A stretch of DNA of 32,188 bases from Bacteroidaceae bacterium (GCA_017936265.1 JAGBFX010000019.1:1-32188), one strand, 5' to 3'; positions 15,459-23,952 are shown, numbered from the stretch's first letter. The notes: generated from the letters alone by a model not told the origin. Numbers and translations are program-made.

Positions 15459-16644
15459 TCTTTACCTCTTTGATTATTTCTGTCAACAACTGCTCAAGAT
15501 GCCGGGGCATTGTCTCTCCTTTACCTTTCTTGTATATCTCTTTAATCAGTTCAATAGGCTCGGCTCTCTTGAACTCTTCATAAGTCATGGGTCTGCATTC
15601 GCCGTCCTCTCTTGTTATGTTGCTTGTAGCCGATATGTTAGCAAGCCGCACCGCCTTCTCTGCCAGAGCCTCTTCTATGCGTTGCCTTATTGTAGGGTCG
15701 ACTGTACTGACAAGCACTTTGATTTCAAGGTACGGGGTGTAGTCGCCGGCCTCTCCGGCAGGGAGCCTTGAAATCTCATCGAGCACGACGTCTATCGGCT
15801 CGGGTTTCTCGGGAATGCTCAGCAGTTTTACCGGAGTGTCGAATGGTATCTTTTCAATGTTGCACGAATTCCCTTCAATCACAACTTCTGTCACACTCTG
15901 CCTGTTCCTGAGTTCGGCAAATGACATGGGCAGCGGCGAACCTGAATAGCGCACATTATCTCTCTTGCCCACGCGCTGTGCCTTGTGCAGGTGTCCCAGC
16001 GCAGTGTATGCAATGCCGTCGGCACAGAATCCTGTGTCTACGCCTTCCATTCCTCCTATTACCATATGCTCCGATGAGTCGCCGACCGAAACCTCGGCAC
16101 CCGATGCCTGAAGGTGCCCCATGGAAATGATAGGGTAGTAACCCTTTTCACGTGCCCTCTCATAAAGGTTGGAATACATCTTTGCAATTCCCTCGCTGTA
16201 GGTCTCAGCCTCGGGAAGGTCGCTGTATCTAAGGTAAGGAACCGCAAGGCAACAGCCGTTATTGGCTATGGGAATAATCATGCTGTCATAGTCAATTTCC
16301 CCATCCTTGTAGTGTACAACACCCGATACCTGCACGTTGAAGGCATTGAGTAGGGGAGATGGTGCCTCGATGCGTGCCGCCGAGTCGTGGTTGCCAGCTG
16401 TGACAATAATCTGCAATCCATCATTTTCGGCCGTTATTTTTTTCAGGAAACTGTAATATATCCGCTGTGCCTCGGCCGAAGGATTCGGATTATCAAAGAT
16501 GTCGCCGGCTATGAGCAACAGCTCCGTTCCGCGCTCTTTGATGAGGGAACAGAGCCAGTCGAGGAACAACACATGCTCCTTGCTGCGGTCGTAGTTGTAG
16601 AATGTCTGTCCAAGGTGCCAGTCGGCTGTGTGTATTATCTTCAT
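15433..16644 (-). CDS. sbcD: SbcD, nuclease subunit of the SbcCD complex (Mre11-like)
   Basis: A 403-residue calcineurin-like phosphoesterase. Metal ligands are visible in order: Asp8 and His10 (TADWHLG), Asp48 (AGDIFD), Asn85-His86 (AGNHD), a later His in MGHLQASG and GHLH. The C-terminal capping domain follows the catalytic core. It is the first gene of the sbcD-sbcC-addA-addB operon. On the minus strand TATCTTAG at 16677-16684, one mismatch from the -7 consensus, lies about 30 bases before the ATG and may be its promoter. Confidence 0.95.
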   Translation of the reverse strand: MKIIHTADWHLGQTFYNYDRSKEHVLFLDWLCSLIKERGTELLLIAGDIFDNPNPSAEAQRIYYSFLKKITAENDGLQIIVTAGNHDSAARIEAPSPLLNAFNVQVSGVVHYKDGEIDYDSMIIPIANNGCCLAVPYLRYSDLPEAETYSEGIAKMYSNLYERAREKGYYPIISMGHLQASGAEVSVGDSSEHMVIGGMEGVDTGFCADGIAYTALGHLHKAQRVGKRDNVRYSGSPLPMSFAELRNRQSVTEVVIEGNSCNIEKIPFDTPVKLLSIPEKPEPIDVVLDEISRLPAGEAGDYTPYLEIKVLVSTVDPTIRQRIEEALAEKAVRLANISATSNITREDGECRPMTYEEFKRAEPIELIKEIYKKGKGETMPRHLEQLLTEIIKEVKNENLGNKR

Positions 16645-16924
16645 TTTCGGTTTTCCGTTCTTGCTGTTATATCATGCTAAGATAGTGATTTTTGCGCAGA
16701 ATTTCTAAGAAACACTAATATATTTCTTTGCTGATACAGTGACGTCAATATTTCGCATATCTATTTTAACTCTAAATCACGTAGCAGGACTTTTTGCATA
16801 AAGGATGTCAGTATAACTTCCATTTCACCCCCTAACGCTTTTGTGCTTAAGGATACCTGTTGGGTAATGACAGGGCTCAGCCCATCTTGGGAAAAGAGAT
16901 GATGATGGCATTTCCATATAATAA
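16645..16924. other. Gene-free region between sbcD and the flavoprotein gene
   Basis: No open frame of interest was found. Besides the weak -7-like box for sbcD at 16677-16684, two very short hairpins are visible on the plus strand near 16872-16890 (GGGCT-c-AGCCC and CCCA-tct-TGGG). No recognisable RNA gene or repeat was seen. Confidence 0.4.
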
Positions 16925-16956
16925 TGTAGAGAAAAAGCCGAAACTTTTTCTCTACA
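16925..16956 (-). terminator. Terminator downstream of the flavoprotein gene
   Basis: A perfect 13-base stem (16925-16937 with 16944-16956) encloses a 6-base loop that reads TTTCGG on the minus strand. It is followed on that strand by TTATTATAT. It lies 20 bases after the flavoprotein stop. Confidence 0.8.
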
Positions 16957-16975
16957 TATTCTTTTTTACTTGTTA

Positions 16976-17611
16976 CTACAGCTCCGCCATCTTCCGGCCG
17001 GCGTCGAATGCCTTCTTCAAATCCTCTTCCCAGTGGGCATCGCGCCAGGTGTGCTTTGCTTCCTCGGAGAAGCTGCCGAGCTCGTAGTTGTCATATTTTG
17101 CCACTTGGCATGTGTTGTAGCCGATGATGCGCTCTGGCTCGCCAAGAGCTGTCGTTATGCACCATTCCATCGTGCCGAAATGGTTGCTGTTATTGCGCTC
17201 TGGAGTGCCGTTCATCGTTTCAATGAGCACCACCGGCATACGCTTCGGCGCGGTCAGGCTGTAATCGTTGTACGAGAGCCACGGGAAGGAGAGGCGCTCA
17301 AGAAAGGCGCGCATCACTCCTGTCACCTCTCCGAAATATATTGGCGAGCCAAGGACAAGGCCGTCGGCATTGGCTATCTCTTCCAATACAGGAGTCAGTG
17401 CATCCTTGAATTTGCATACGTTTGAGGCCTTGCCCTTGAGTTTGCAGGCCATGCATGACATGCAACCTTTGTAGTCCAACTCATAGAGCCGCACTCTTTT
17501 TATCTCGACATCTTTGCCTGCTGATTCTGCACCCTCGGCAAATTTCTGCAATAACTGTGCGGTGTTCATGTTGCGGCGTGGCCCGCCGTCAATGATAACT
17601 ATCTTTTTCAT
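16976..17611 (-). CDS. Flavodoxin-family protein, iron-sulfur flavoprotein type (NADPH-dependent FMN reductase-like)
   Basis: A 211-residue soluble protein with a flavodoxin-like fold. The start MKKIVIIDGGPRRNMNT forms the FMN phosphate-binding loop. GLVLGSPIYFGEVTG (84-98) is the second flavin-contact motif. Between them is the cysteine cluster Cys50-x2-Cys53-x2-Cys56-x9-Cys66, like the 4Fe-4S site of iron-sulfur flavoproteins, although the last spacing is longer than in the archetype. It probably moves electrons between an unknown partner and FMN. It stands alone with its own terminator. The substrate cannot be told from sequence. Confidence 0.83.
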   Translation of the reverse strand: MKKIVIIDGGPRRNMNTAQLLQKFAEGAESAGKDVEIKRVRLYELDYKGCMSCMACKLKGKASNVCKFKDALTPVLEEIANADGLVLGSPIYFGEVTGVMRAFLERLSFPWLSYNDYSLTAPKRMPVVLIETMNGTPERNNSNHFGTMEWCITTALGEPERIIGYNTCQVAKYDNYELGSFSEEAKHTWRDAHWEEDLKKAFDAGRKMAEL

Positions 17612-17707
17612 ATTCTGCTATTTTATATCTAATGAACGTATGATAAACAATCCATACTGAAATCGCGTTTGGAGATTCCTCACTGCGTATCGGAATGACA
17701 AAACAAC

Positions 17708-17780
17708 GTTTTGTTATCGGTGAGTTCATTAGTGTAACAATGAACGAACCAATGTTCTTTTGTTTTGTTATCGACGAGTT
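17708..17780. repeat. Short direct repeats and inverted repeat in a gene-free region
   Basis: The 442 bases from 17612 to 18053 contain no convincing gene. GTTTTGTTATCG-nn-GAGTT occurs twice, at 17708-17726 and 17762-17780, 54 bases apart and differing only at two positions. Between them GTTCATT (17724-17730) and AATGAAC (17739-17745) form an inverted repeat. Just upstream, CAAAAC-aac-GTTTTG is another. It may be a dispersed intergenic repeat or a protein-binding region. Confidence 0.45.
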
Positions 17781-17860
17781 TTGCAGCAACAGGTCAAACG
17801 TAGCATAGCAGTAGGTTATGCCGTTTGGGTTGCGAAAAGCAAAACGAGTCAATGACAGTG

Positions 17861-17868
17861 CAAATATA
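17861..17868 (-). promoter_or_regulatory. Possible -7 element reading toward the flavoprotein gene
   Basis: The minus strand reads TATATTTG, an exact TAnnTTTG match, 250 bases before the flavoprotein start. If real, it gives a long leader that runs through the repeat region. No matching -33 box was seen. Confidence 0.33.
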
Positions 17869-17961
17869 GAATGACAGGTCCGCGGTTCTGTGTGAATTTA
17901 TATCTTGCTTACGTTAATAACAATTAGTATGCCCTAAAGTTACTGATTATTTTGATACGGC

Positions 17962-17992
17962 ATTGCCTTTTGATAAAAATGATGTAACTTTG
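17962..17992 (+). promoter_or_regulatory. Bacteroidetes promoter of panB
   Basis: ATTG at 17962-17965 (three of four bases of TTTG), a 19-base spacer, then TAACTTTG at 17985-17992, an exact -7 match. The panB ATG is about 60 bases downstream. Confidence 0.7.
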
Positions 17993-18053
17993 CCGTCGCT
18001 TTCAAAAGCACACGAAGACAAACATTTTTAATTTTCATAAAAAGATTTTAATC

Positions 18054-18875
18054 ATGTCAAAGTATTTGGTGGAAGACACACGAAAGGTTACTACGCACCG
18101 ATTTATTGAAATGAAGCGCAAGGGTGAGAAGATTGCAATGCTCACCGCATACGATTATACTACAGCATCTATCCTTGACAATGCGGGTATTGACGCGCTG
18201 CTCGTGGGAGATTCGGCGTCCAATGTAATGGCGGGTAATGTAACCACCTTGCCAATCACACTCGACCAGATGATTTATCACGCAAAGGGTGTCGTACGTG
18301 GAGTTAAACGCGCGTTGGTAGTTGTCGATATGCCTTTCGGTACATATCAGGTAAATGCAGACGAGGCTGTGAAGAACGCAATCCGCATCATGAAGGAGAC
18401 TCATGCTGATGCTCTCAAGCTTGAGGGTGGTGAAGAGATTCTGCCTTCAGTGCGCAAGATTCTTGATGCCGGTATCCCCATTATGGGTCATCTTGGACTT
18501 ACCCCTCAGAGCATAAACAAGTTCGGAACCTACGCTGTACGTGCCAAAGATGAGGCAGAGGCTGCAAAGCTCCTTGCCGATGCAAAGCTCCTTGAAGAGG
18601 CCGGCTGTTTTGCACTTGTCCTTGAGAAGATTCCTGCTGCTCTTGCCGAGAAGGTGGCGAGCTCAATCTCAATTCCAGTAATCGGTATCGGTGCAGGTGT
18701 CAAGGTTGACGGTCAGGTGCTTGTATATGCCGATATGCTCGGTATGACAGCCGATTTCTCTCCGAAGTTCCTCCGTCGCTATGCCGACCTCAACACAATC
18801 ATCACCGACGCTGTAGGCAGCTATGTGAGCGATGTCAAGGCTTGTGATTTCCCTAACGAGAAGGAACAGTACTGA
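18054..18875 (+). CDS. panB: 3-methyl-2-oxobutanoate hydroxymethyltransferase
   Basis: A 273-residue cytosolic TIM-barrel enzyme. It transfers a hydroxymethyl group from 5,10-methylenetetrahydrofolate to alpha-ketoisovalerate, giving ketopantoate, the first step of pantothenate (coenzyme A) synthesis. Family motifs are present: [10 protein letters not shown] near residue 29, the metal-binding [35 protein letters not shown] and IGIGAG. The length is typical. panC and panD are not beside it. A clear promoter precedes it and a hairpin terminator follows. Confidence 0.96.
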   Translation: MSKYLVEDTRKVTTHRFIEMKRKGEKIAMLTAYDYTTASILDNAGIDALLVGDSASNVMAGNVTTLPITLDQMIYHAKGVVRGVKRALVVVDMPFGTYQVNADEAVKNAIRIMKETHADALKLEGGEEILPSVRKILDAGIPIMGHLGLTPQSINKFGTYAVRAKDEAEAAKLLADAKLLEEAGCFALVLEKIPAALAEKVASSISIPVIGIGAGVKVDGQVLVYADMLGMTADFSPKFLRRYADLNTIITDAVGSYVSDVKACDFPNEKEQY

Positions 18876-18898
18876 TTGATAAATACCTCTTGTAGAAT

Positions 18899-18946
18899 AA
18901 CCCCCAAGAACTTATCAGCTTTTGCGGATTTCGGTTCTTGGGGGTT
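18899..18946. terminator. Bidirectional terminator between panB and the phosphate transporter gene
   Basis: A perfect 13-base stem, AACCCCCAAGAAC at 18899-18911 with GTTCTTGGGGGTT at 18934-18946, encloses a 22-base loop. It lies between the convergent stops at 18875 and 18969. Confidence 0.75.
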
Positions 18947-18968
18947 GATTGTGTAATGTCATCTGCCG

Positions 18969-20702
18969 TTATTTATTGGCGAATGCCTTCTCAAGGTCTT
19001 GCGAGATGTTGATTATGAAATCTCCCATGCGCTCGAACTCGTTAAGGATGTCCATATAATAGACACTCGCCTGATAGTTCTTTCCGCCATTCTCAAGTGC
19101 CTCAATCTCGGCATTGCGCAGGCTGTTCCTCAGCTCATTGATATAATTCTCGGCATTATATGCGTTTGATATGCAGCCAAGTGTGCCAGCGTGTGCGGCT
19201 TCAAGGTTCTCGAGCATTGCACCGTATGCTGCATCGACTGCATCTGCTATGCTCTCAAGGTTTCCTATTGTCGTTGCATCGAAGCTCTTGTTGTGGATGT
19301 TCCTTCGTGAGATAATGCGGCTTATGGCCTCTCCCGAGTCGCCCAATGATTCCAACTCTCCTATAATCTTGTACATGGCCTTGATTCTCATAGAAGTCTC
19401 TTCGCTGATATCCTCCATGGAGACTGCATTGAGGAATGTGGCAATCTCATACTCTATCTTGTCCGATATCTCTTCATACTTTACCAGCTTGGTACGCAAC
19501 GTCTCGAACTTGCCTGAGTCGCTCTCGCTGACAGCCTGCTTTGCATATCCGAGTCCTTTCCTTGATATCTGTGCAAAGTGCATGATTTCGTTGAACGCCT
19601 GCTCGGTCGCAAGTTCCGGCGTAGCGACAGGACCTGCCGAAATGTATTTGAGCCTGAATACTTCGCTATCCTGGTTTGCGGGTGTCTTTATAATCCATAC
19701 GACCACCTTCTCGATGTATTTCACGAACCACACAAGAATAAGTGTATTGATTGTGTTGAAGAGTGTATGGAGCATTGAAAGACCGTATAGTGCCGCTGTA
19801 CCTTCATCCGAGACTGGATTATTTACCACAAATCCTTCGGCAGCAGGGTTTGGTAGGCCGAACAGTTCTATAAGGTAACCGACCAGTGCAAGGAACGGCT
19901 TGAAGAGCAACAATGCCCATGCGACTCCGAATAGGTTGAATATGGTGTGTGACATTGCGGCTCTCTTTGCCTGTGTGTTTCCGACTGCTGCGGCAATGTT
20001 GGCTGTAATGGTTGTACCGATGTTCTCTCCCAACACCATCGCGCATGCCATGTCAAATGGAATCCAGCCCATGCTGAGCATGATGAGCGTGATAGCCATT
20101 GTAGCCGATGATGATTGCAGGACCAATGTCAGTAGCGTACCGAACAGCAGGAAGATGATTACGGAACCGAATCCGTGACTTGACCAACTCTTGACAAAAT
20201 CGAGAACCTGTGGCGTCTCATTCAGGTCCGGAACCGATTCCTTCATGAATGAAAGACCAAGGAACAGCAGACAGAAACCGACTATAAGTTCTCCTATGTT
20301 CTGTCTCTGGTTCTTCTTTGAATTGGAGAACAGGAAACCCAGCGCCATAAGCGGGATTGCAAGTATAGAGATATCCGCCTTGAATCCGAGCCATGACACG
20401 AGCCATGCGGTAACGGTAGTACCGATGTTGGCACCCATGATGACTCCGATGGCCTGTGCAAGTGTCAGAAGTCCTGCGTTCACAAAACTGACGACCATGA
20501 CGGTTGTTGCCGATGATGACTGGATTACAGAAGTGATTCCCAATCCTGTCATTACACCTTTAAAAGGGTTTGATGTCATTGCCGATAGAAATTCCCTAAG
20601 TTTGTTCCCGGACGCTTTCTGCAGTCCCGAACTCATGAGGTTCATTCCATAGAGGAACATTCCCAATGCTCCCAAAAGTGTAAAAATCTGTAGGATTCCC
20701 AT
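18969..20702 (-). CDS. Na+/phosphate symporter family protein with PhoU-like C-terminal domain
   Basis: A 577-residue inner-membrane protein. Two inverted halves of the transporter each carry the signature QSSSAT (61-66 and 196-201), the core of NptA/NaPi-II cotransporters. GANIGTT and GENIGTT repeats follow them. About eight hydrophobic helices end near residue 340. The remainder (about 360-577) is a soluble helical bundle of the PhoU type. It likely takes up phosphate or another anion with sodium. It follows the antiporter gene by 3 bases and is probably co-transcribed with it, though a functional link between the two is not obvious. Confidence 0.9.
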   Translation of the reverse strand: MGILQIFTLLGALGMFLYGMNLMSSGLQKASGNKLREFLSAMTSNPFKGVMTGLGITSVIQSSSATTVMVVSFVNAGLLTLAQAIGVIMGANIGTTVTAWLVSWLGFKADISILAIPLMALGFLFSNSKKNQRQNIGELIVGFCLLFLGLSFMKESVPDLNETPQVLDFVKSWSSHGFGSVIIFLLFGTLLTLVLQSSSATMAITLIMLSMGWIPFDMACAMVLGENIGTTITANIAAAVGNTQAKRAAMSHTIFNLFGVAWALLLFKPFLALVGYLIELFGLPNPAAEGFVVNNPVSDEGTAALYGLSMLHTLFNTINTLILVWFVKYIEKVVVWIIKTPANQDSEVFRLKYISAGPVATPELATEQAFNEIMHFAQISRKGLGYAKQAVSESDSGKFETLRTKLVKYEEISDKIEYEIATFLNAVSMEDISEETSMRIKAMYKIIGELESLGDSGEAISRIISRRNIHNKSFDATTIGNLESIADAVDAAYGAMLENLEAAHAGTLGCISNAYNAENYINELRNSLRNAEIEALENGGKNYQASVYYMDILNEFERMGDFIINISQDLEKAFANK

Positions 20703-20705
20703 ATA

Positions 20706-21653
20706 TTAAGATATTTGATTTGTTATAAGGTACCAATTGTAGAATACGAAACATGCTATCATTAACAATCCGCTCAAACGGCCAATTCCGCCTCTCAATC
20801 CTATAATCAAAGGTAGTAGGGCTGCTGCAATCATTACAGAGTAGTCGACAAGAGTAATGTCCGATGAGGTAAGCGGCATGACCTGAGAACTGATGCCAAG
20901 GATGAAAGTAATGTTGAAGATGTTGGAGCCTATTATGTTTCCAAGAGCCATGTCGGTGTTCTTCTTGACCGCAGCTGCAATGGAGGCTGCCAGTTCGGGC
21001 AATGATGTGCCGCATGCAATAAGTGTCAGTGATATAAAGGCGTTGCTTACTCCAAAGGATTTTGCTATGTACACCGCATTGTCGACAAAGAAATCGCAGC
21101 TTGTGACAAGCAGTGCAAGTCCGCCTGTAACCTTAAGGATGCCTATCCATAGCGGGCCCTCTTCGTTGCTTTCGGATGCAGTTGGCTCATTCTCTTTCCT
21201 GTCACGTAAGAACGAATACCACATGTATGTTGTGAACAGGAGCAGAAGGAGTATTCCGTCCATGCGTCCTATTGAGGCTGCTTCTCCGTTGAAGAAGTTC
21301 AATGCGAGGAGCGTCTGCAGTGCAGAGACCCCTATTGCATAAGGAATCTCGAATTTCATATTCTTCCTGTCTATTGCTACAGGAAAGAATAGGGCAGTGA
21401 GACCTAAAATGCCCAATACGTTGAATATGTTTGAGCCGACAACATTGCCTATTGCAACGTCGGCGTTGCCGTTCAATGCTCCGATGAAACTGACTACGAA
21501 CTCGGGCATTGATGTGCCCACTCCGACAATTGCTGCTCCGATGACAAAGTCGGAGACTTTGAACCTTCGGGCTACTGACACCGCGCCCGAAACAAGATAG
21601 TTCGCTCCGATGACGATACCTGCCAAGGAGAAAACCAGAATTAAATATTCCAT
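20706..21653 (-). CDS. Calcium/sodium antiporter of the CaCA family (YrbG-like)
   Basis: A 315-residue inner-membrane protein with about ten helices in two repeats. The alpha-repeat motifs are GTSMPEF (46-52) with GNVVGSNIFN (69-78) in the first half, and GTSLPEL with GNIIGSNIFN in the second. The acidic residue after each Ser-x-Pro and the Asn of GSNIFN form the ion-binding sites of the family. It exchanges sodium or protons for calcium. It is the first gene of a two-gene unit with the phosphate symporter. The 136 bases upstream hold no recognisable riboswitch. Confidence 0.92.
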   Translation of the reverse strand: MEYLILVFSLAGIVIGANYLVSGAVSVARRFKVSDFVIGAAIVGVGTSMPEFVVSFIGALNGNADVAIGNVVGSNIFNVLGILGLTALFFPVAIDRKNMKFEIPYAIGVSALQTLLALNFFNGEAASIGRMDGILLLLLFTTYMWYSFLRDRKENEPTASESNEEGPLWIGILKVTGGLALLVTSCDFFVDNAVYIAKSFGVSNAFISLTLIACGTSLPELAASIAAAVKKNTDMALGNIIGSNIFNITFILGISSQVMPLTSSDITLVDYSVMIAAALLPLIIGLRGGIGRLSGLLMIACFVFYNWYLITNQIS

Positions 21654-21789
21654 GTTACATTCTTTTCATTTCATTATTTGCTTTCTTGATAATGCATGGC
21701 TCACTTGTGCTGTCTGCACGACAGAAAGAGTGGCATCCTCCTGACGTGTGGCAGGATAATGTCACATGATTGCAATATATGTAAGAATG

Positions 21790-22179
21790 CTAAATAATGA
21801 GTTTGCCAAGACTGATTAACATGGAAACGGGCTTGACAACGAGGCGGCGAATGTTTAAGGATTCGTTTATTGTGAAATTTGTTGTTCCGGCATTTGTCGA
21901 TTTGTGGGATTGGGCAAATTCAAGGTTGTTCCTGTGGGTGCTGCCCGTCCTTTTTGCAGAACTCTGCATTCGAAACATGTTTGTGCCGGAAATCTGACTT
22001 GGAAGATTGAGAACGGAACAGGATGAAGGGGATTCCATATAACAGACCTCTATCTCTGTTTGTCGGTTTGAGGTATCATATCCCTGATGAATGGGGAACT
22101 CAATATCGGCACTACCCGTAAAGGCAAATGCGGTCAGAACCAAGATGAATGGTATCAGATACCTCAGTCTATTTCTCAC
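21790..22179 (-). CDS. Small exported protein of unknown function
   Basis: I do not recognise a named family. The frame is open from 22209, but a -7 promoter box overlaps that point, so I place the start at the GTG at 22179 (129 residues). From there the N-terminus is basic (VRNRLR) and followed by a hydrophobic stretch (YLIPFILVLTAFAFTG), a good signal peptide with likely cleavage near GSA. The mature part is polar, with Cys residues in EVCYMESPSSCS, then LNLPSQISGTNMFRMQSSAKR and a Lys-rich middle. It has no other membrane segment. It lies alone between the antiporter gene and the prs terminator. The -7 box and signal peptide support a real gene, but proof would need homologues. Confidence 0.55.
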   Translation of the reverse strand: MRNRLRYLIPFILVLTAFAFTGSADIEFPIHQGYDTSNRQTEIEVCYMESPSSCSVLNLPSQISGTNMFRMQSSAKRTGSTHRNNLEFAQSHKSTNAGTTNFTINESLNIRRLVVKPVSMLISLGKLII

Positions 22180-22206
22180 AATTCTCAATGCTTGACAATT
22201 CCAAAG

Positions 22207-22214
22207 CAAAGATA
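22207..22214 (-). promoter_or_regulatory. -7 element for the small exported protein gene
   Basis: The minus strand reads TATCTTTG, an exact TAnnTTTG match, 28 bases upstream of the GTG at 22179. No clear -33 box was found. Confidence 0.5.
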
Positions 22215-22267
22215 ATGTTTTTCAACGAGATGACGGTTCTGATATTGTTAAATTAAGGTAAAAAGGA

Positions 22268-22323
22268 ATACATTGAGAGAGGACGGATATTGCAGTGGCA
22301 ATCTCCGTCCTCTCTCAATGTAT
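22268..22323 (-). terminator. Terminator of the prs transcript
   Basis: A perfect 20-base stem (22268-22287 with 22304-22323) has a second 5-base stem inside it (ATTGC/GCAAT with loop AGTG). On the minus strand it is followed by TTCCTTTTTACC. It starts 11 bases after the prs stop. Confidence 0.88.
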
Positions 22324-22333
22324 GTAAGTGTTA

Positions 22334-23269
22334 TCAGCAGATGTACTGCTTGCTGATAGACTGGTTGTTGAGCACGCACTGGATAGCCTCGGCAAAGCCC
22401 TTGGCAATAGAGAGCTGCTTTACCTTAGGACAACCGCGGTCGTAAGGAATACTGTTTGTGAAGACAATCTCGGTCATCTTTGACTCACGTACTCTCTCCG
22501 ATGCGTTGCCTGACATGATGCAGTGTGATGCAAGCGCGCGTACTGACTTTGCGCCATTCTCAATCATCAGGTCTGCAGCCTTTGAGATTGTTCCGGCTGT
22601 GTCAACGATGTCATCTACAAGGATGACGTTCTTTCCCTCGACCTCACCGATAATCTGCATTGTGTCCACGACATTTGCCTTTGCGCGTGTCTTGTGGCAG
22701 AGTACCAGGGGTACACCAAGGCATTTTGAGTATGTGCTTGCACGCTTTGAACCGCCTACATCCGGTGTGGCGATTACAAGGTCCTCAAGGTTGAGAGACT
22801 TGATATATGGGATGAATACCATTGATGCATAGAGATGGTCAACAGGAATGTCGAAGAATCCCTGGATTTGGTCGGCGTGAAGGTCCATTGTGATTACACG
22901 GCTTACACCTGCAACGCTCAGAAGGTCGGCAACTAACTTTGCGCCTATCGAAACACGTGGCTTGTCCTTGCGGTCCTGACGGGCCCAACCGAAATATGGC
23001 ATTACAGCAACGATGCTCTTTGCCGAAGCACGCTTTGCAGCATCAACCATGAGCAGAAGCTCCATGAGGTTGTCCGAATTGGGGAATGTAGACTGTACAA
23101 GGAATACATTCTTTCCGCGGATTGACTCTTCGTAAGAAACGGCAAACTCGCCATCGGCAAAATGTGTTGTGTTCATCTGACCGAGTTCGCAGCCCAATTC
23201 TTTGCAAATCTCTTCAGCAAGGTAGCGTGACTTTGTACCTGCAAATACCATGTAAGGAGTATTGTCCAT
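22334..23269 (-). CDS. prs: Ribose-phosphate pyrophosphokinase (PRPP synthase)
   Basis: A 311-residue cytosolic enzyme making 5-phosphoribosyl diphosphate from ribose 5-phosphate and ATP, feeding purine, pyrimidine, histidine, tryptophan and NAD synthesis. Motifs in order: FADGE (38-42), RQDRKDKPR (98-106) of the ATP site, catalytic His131 in DLHADQIQGFF, the flexible loop HKTRAK (192-197) and the PRPP loop DDIVDTAGT (219-227). The length is typical of class I enzymes. It lies 55 bases behind a ThiE/TenI-like gene and ends at a strong hairpin. Confidence 0.97.
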   Translation of the reverse strand: MDNTPYMVFAGTKSRYLAEEICKELGCELGQMNTTHFADGEFAVSYEESIRGKNVFLVQSTFPNSDNLMELLLMVDAAKRASAKSIVAVMPYFGWARQDRKDKPRVSIGAKLVADLLSVAGVSRVITMDLHADQIQGFFDIPVDHLYASMVFIPYIKSLNLEDLVIATPDVGGSKRASTYSKCLGVPLVLCHKTRAKANVVDTMQIIGEVEGKNVILVDDIVDTAGTISKAADLMIENGAKSVRALASHCIMSGNASERVRESKMTEIVFTNSIPYDRGCPKVKQLSIAKGFAEAIQCVLNNQSISKQYIC

Positions 23270-23324
23270 AATACTTTTTAATTTATTTATTTGTTATAAT
23301 ATTTTCTTCTTTTTTCACTTGTCG

Positions 23325-23909
23325 TTATAGCTTGTCGACGGCCTTCTTTATCCTCTTGAACCGGTCGATGAGGTCGCTGTAGTCGGTTGAGCGGCAAGAG
23401 TCGAAGTTGCTCCACATGAGCTCATCGATTATCACTCCGCCAAAACCGTAGTTTGTCAGGCGCTTGAGGTTTGCCTCGTCAATGTCGCCGAATGCCCAAG
23501 TGTTCTTGTTTATCATCTTCTTGCCTATCTCGTTCAGCTCTGCGCTCTGATAGAATGTGCGGCCAAGAGGACCGAAGCATACGATGTCGTATGTCTTACG
23601 CAGCTCCTTCAGATGCATCAGATTGCTTGCATAGCCTACAAGTTTCCCCTTTTCGTTGCCCATCGGTGGGTTAGAGCCAGGTGTAAACAGGGTGCCCGCC
23701 ATCTTGTATTCCTGCATAAGGCGGTTGTTGCAGGTGTATATCTTCTTGTGATATTTCTTTGGTATAAGATTGAGTAGTCTCTCCATGAACTGTGGATGGG
23801 CATACTCCTTATAGAGGAAAAGACAATTAAGCCCCTCGTCGAAAAGACGGGTGATAATCTTGTCCTCTTCTACAAAAAAGGTCGGTTTTGTAAGTACGGC
23901 CAGTTTCAT
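23325..23909 (-). CDS. ThiE/TenI-like TIM-barrel protein, divergent
   Basis: I take the ATG at 23909 (194 residues; start MKLAVLTKPTFF) rather than the upstream TTG at 23918. The strand-helix rhythm fits a small TIM barrel, and the start, the EEGLNxLFLYKE-like region (residues 25-35), and the end NYGFGGVIIDELMW resemble the thiamine-phosphate synthase/TenI proteins common in Bacteroidales. The usual phosphate and metal motifs of true ThiE are not evident, so a catalytic role in thiamine synthesis is uncertain. It probably shares a transcript with prs. An exact -7 box lies 36 bases upstream. Confidence 0.6.
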   Translation of the reverse strand: MKLAVLTKPTFFVEEDKIITRLFDEGLNCLFLYKEYAHPQFMERLLNLIPKKYHKKIYTCNNRLMQEYKMAGTLFTPGSNPPMGNEKGKLVGYASNLMHLKELRKTYDIVCFGPLGRTFYQSAELNEIGKKMINKNTWAFGDIDEANLKRLTNYGFGGVIIDELMWSNFDSCRSTDYSDLIDRFKRIKKAVDKL

Positions 23910-23944
23910 ATGATACAATTATGATTATTCTTTATAATTCAATG

Positions 23945-23952
23945 CAAAATTA
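23945..23952 (-). promoter_or_regulatory. -7 element for the ThiE/TenI-like gene and prs
   Basis: The minus strand reads TAATTTTG, matching TAnnTTTG exactly, 36 bases before the ATG at 23909. A weak -33-like TTCG lies 22 bases further up. The remaining gene-free bases to 24246 show nothing else I can name; no clear plus-strand promoter for the ferritin gene was found. Confidence 0.5.

Noticed and set aside
17589-17852. 87-residue minus-strand open frame upstream of the flavoprotein gene
   Set aside because: It overlaps the flavoprotein start, covers the repeat region, and its peptide looks like translated intergenic repeat with no signal peptide, fold or good start site.
19171-19878. 235-residue plus-strand open frame inside the phosphate symporter gene
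   Set aside because: It is antisense to a well-supported gene, with a low-complexity Ser-rich composition.
21654-21789. Possible riboswitch upstream of the calcium antiporter gene
   Set aside because: Short stems such as CTGTC/GACAG can be drawn, but no known riboswitch core or terminator switch is present.
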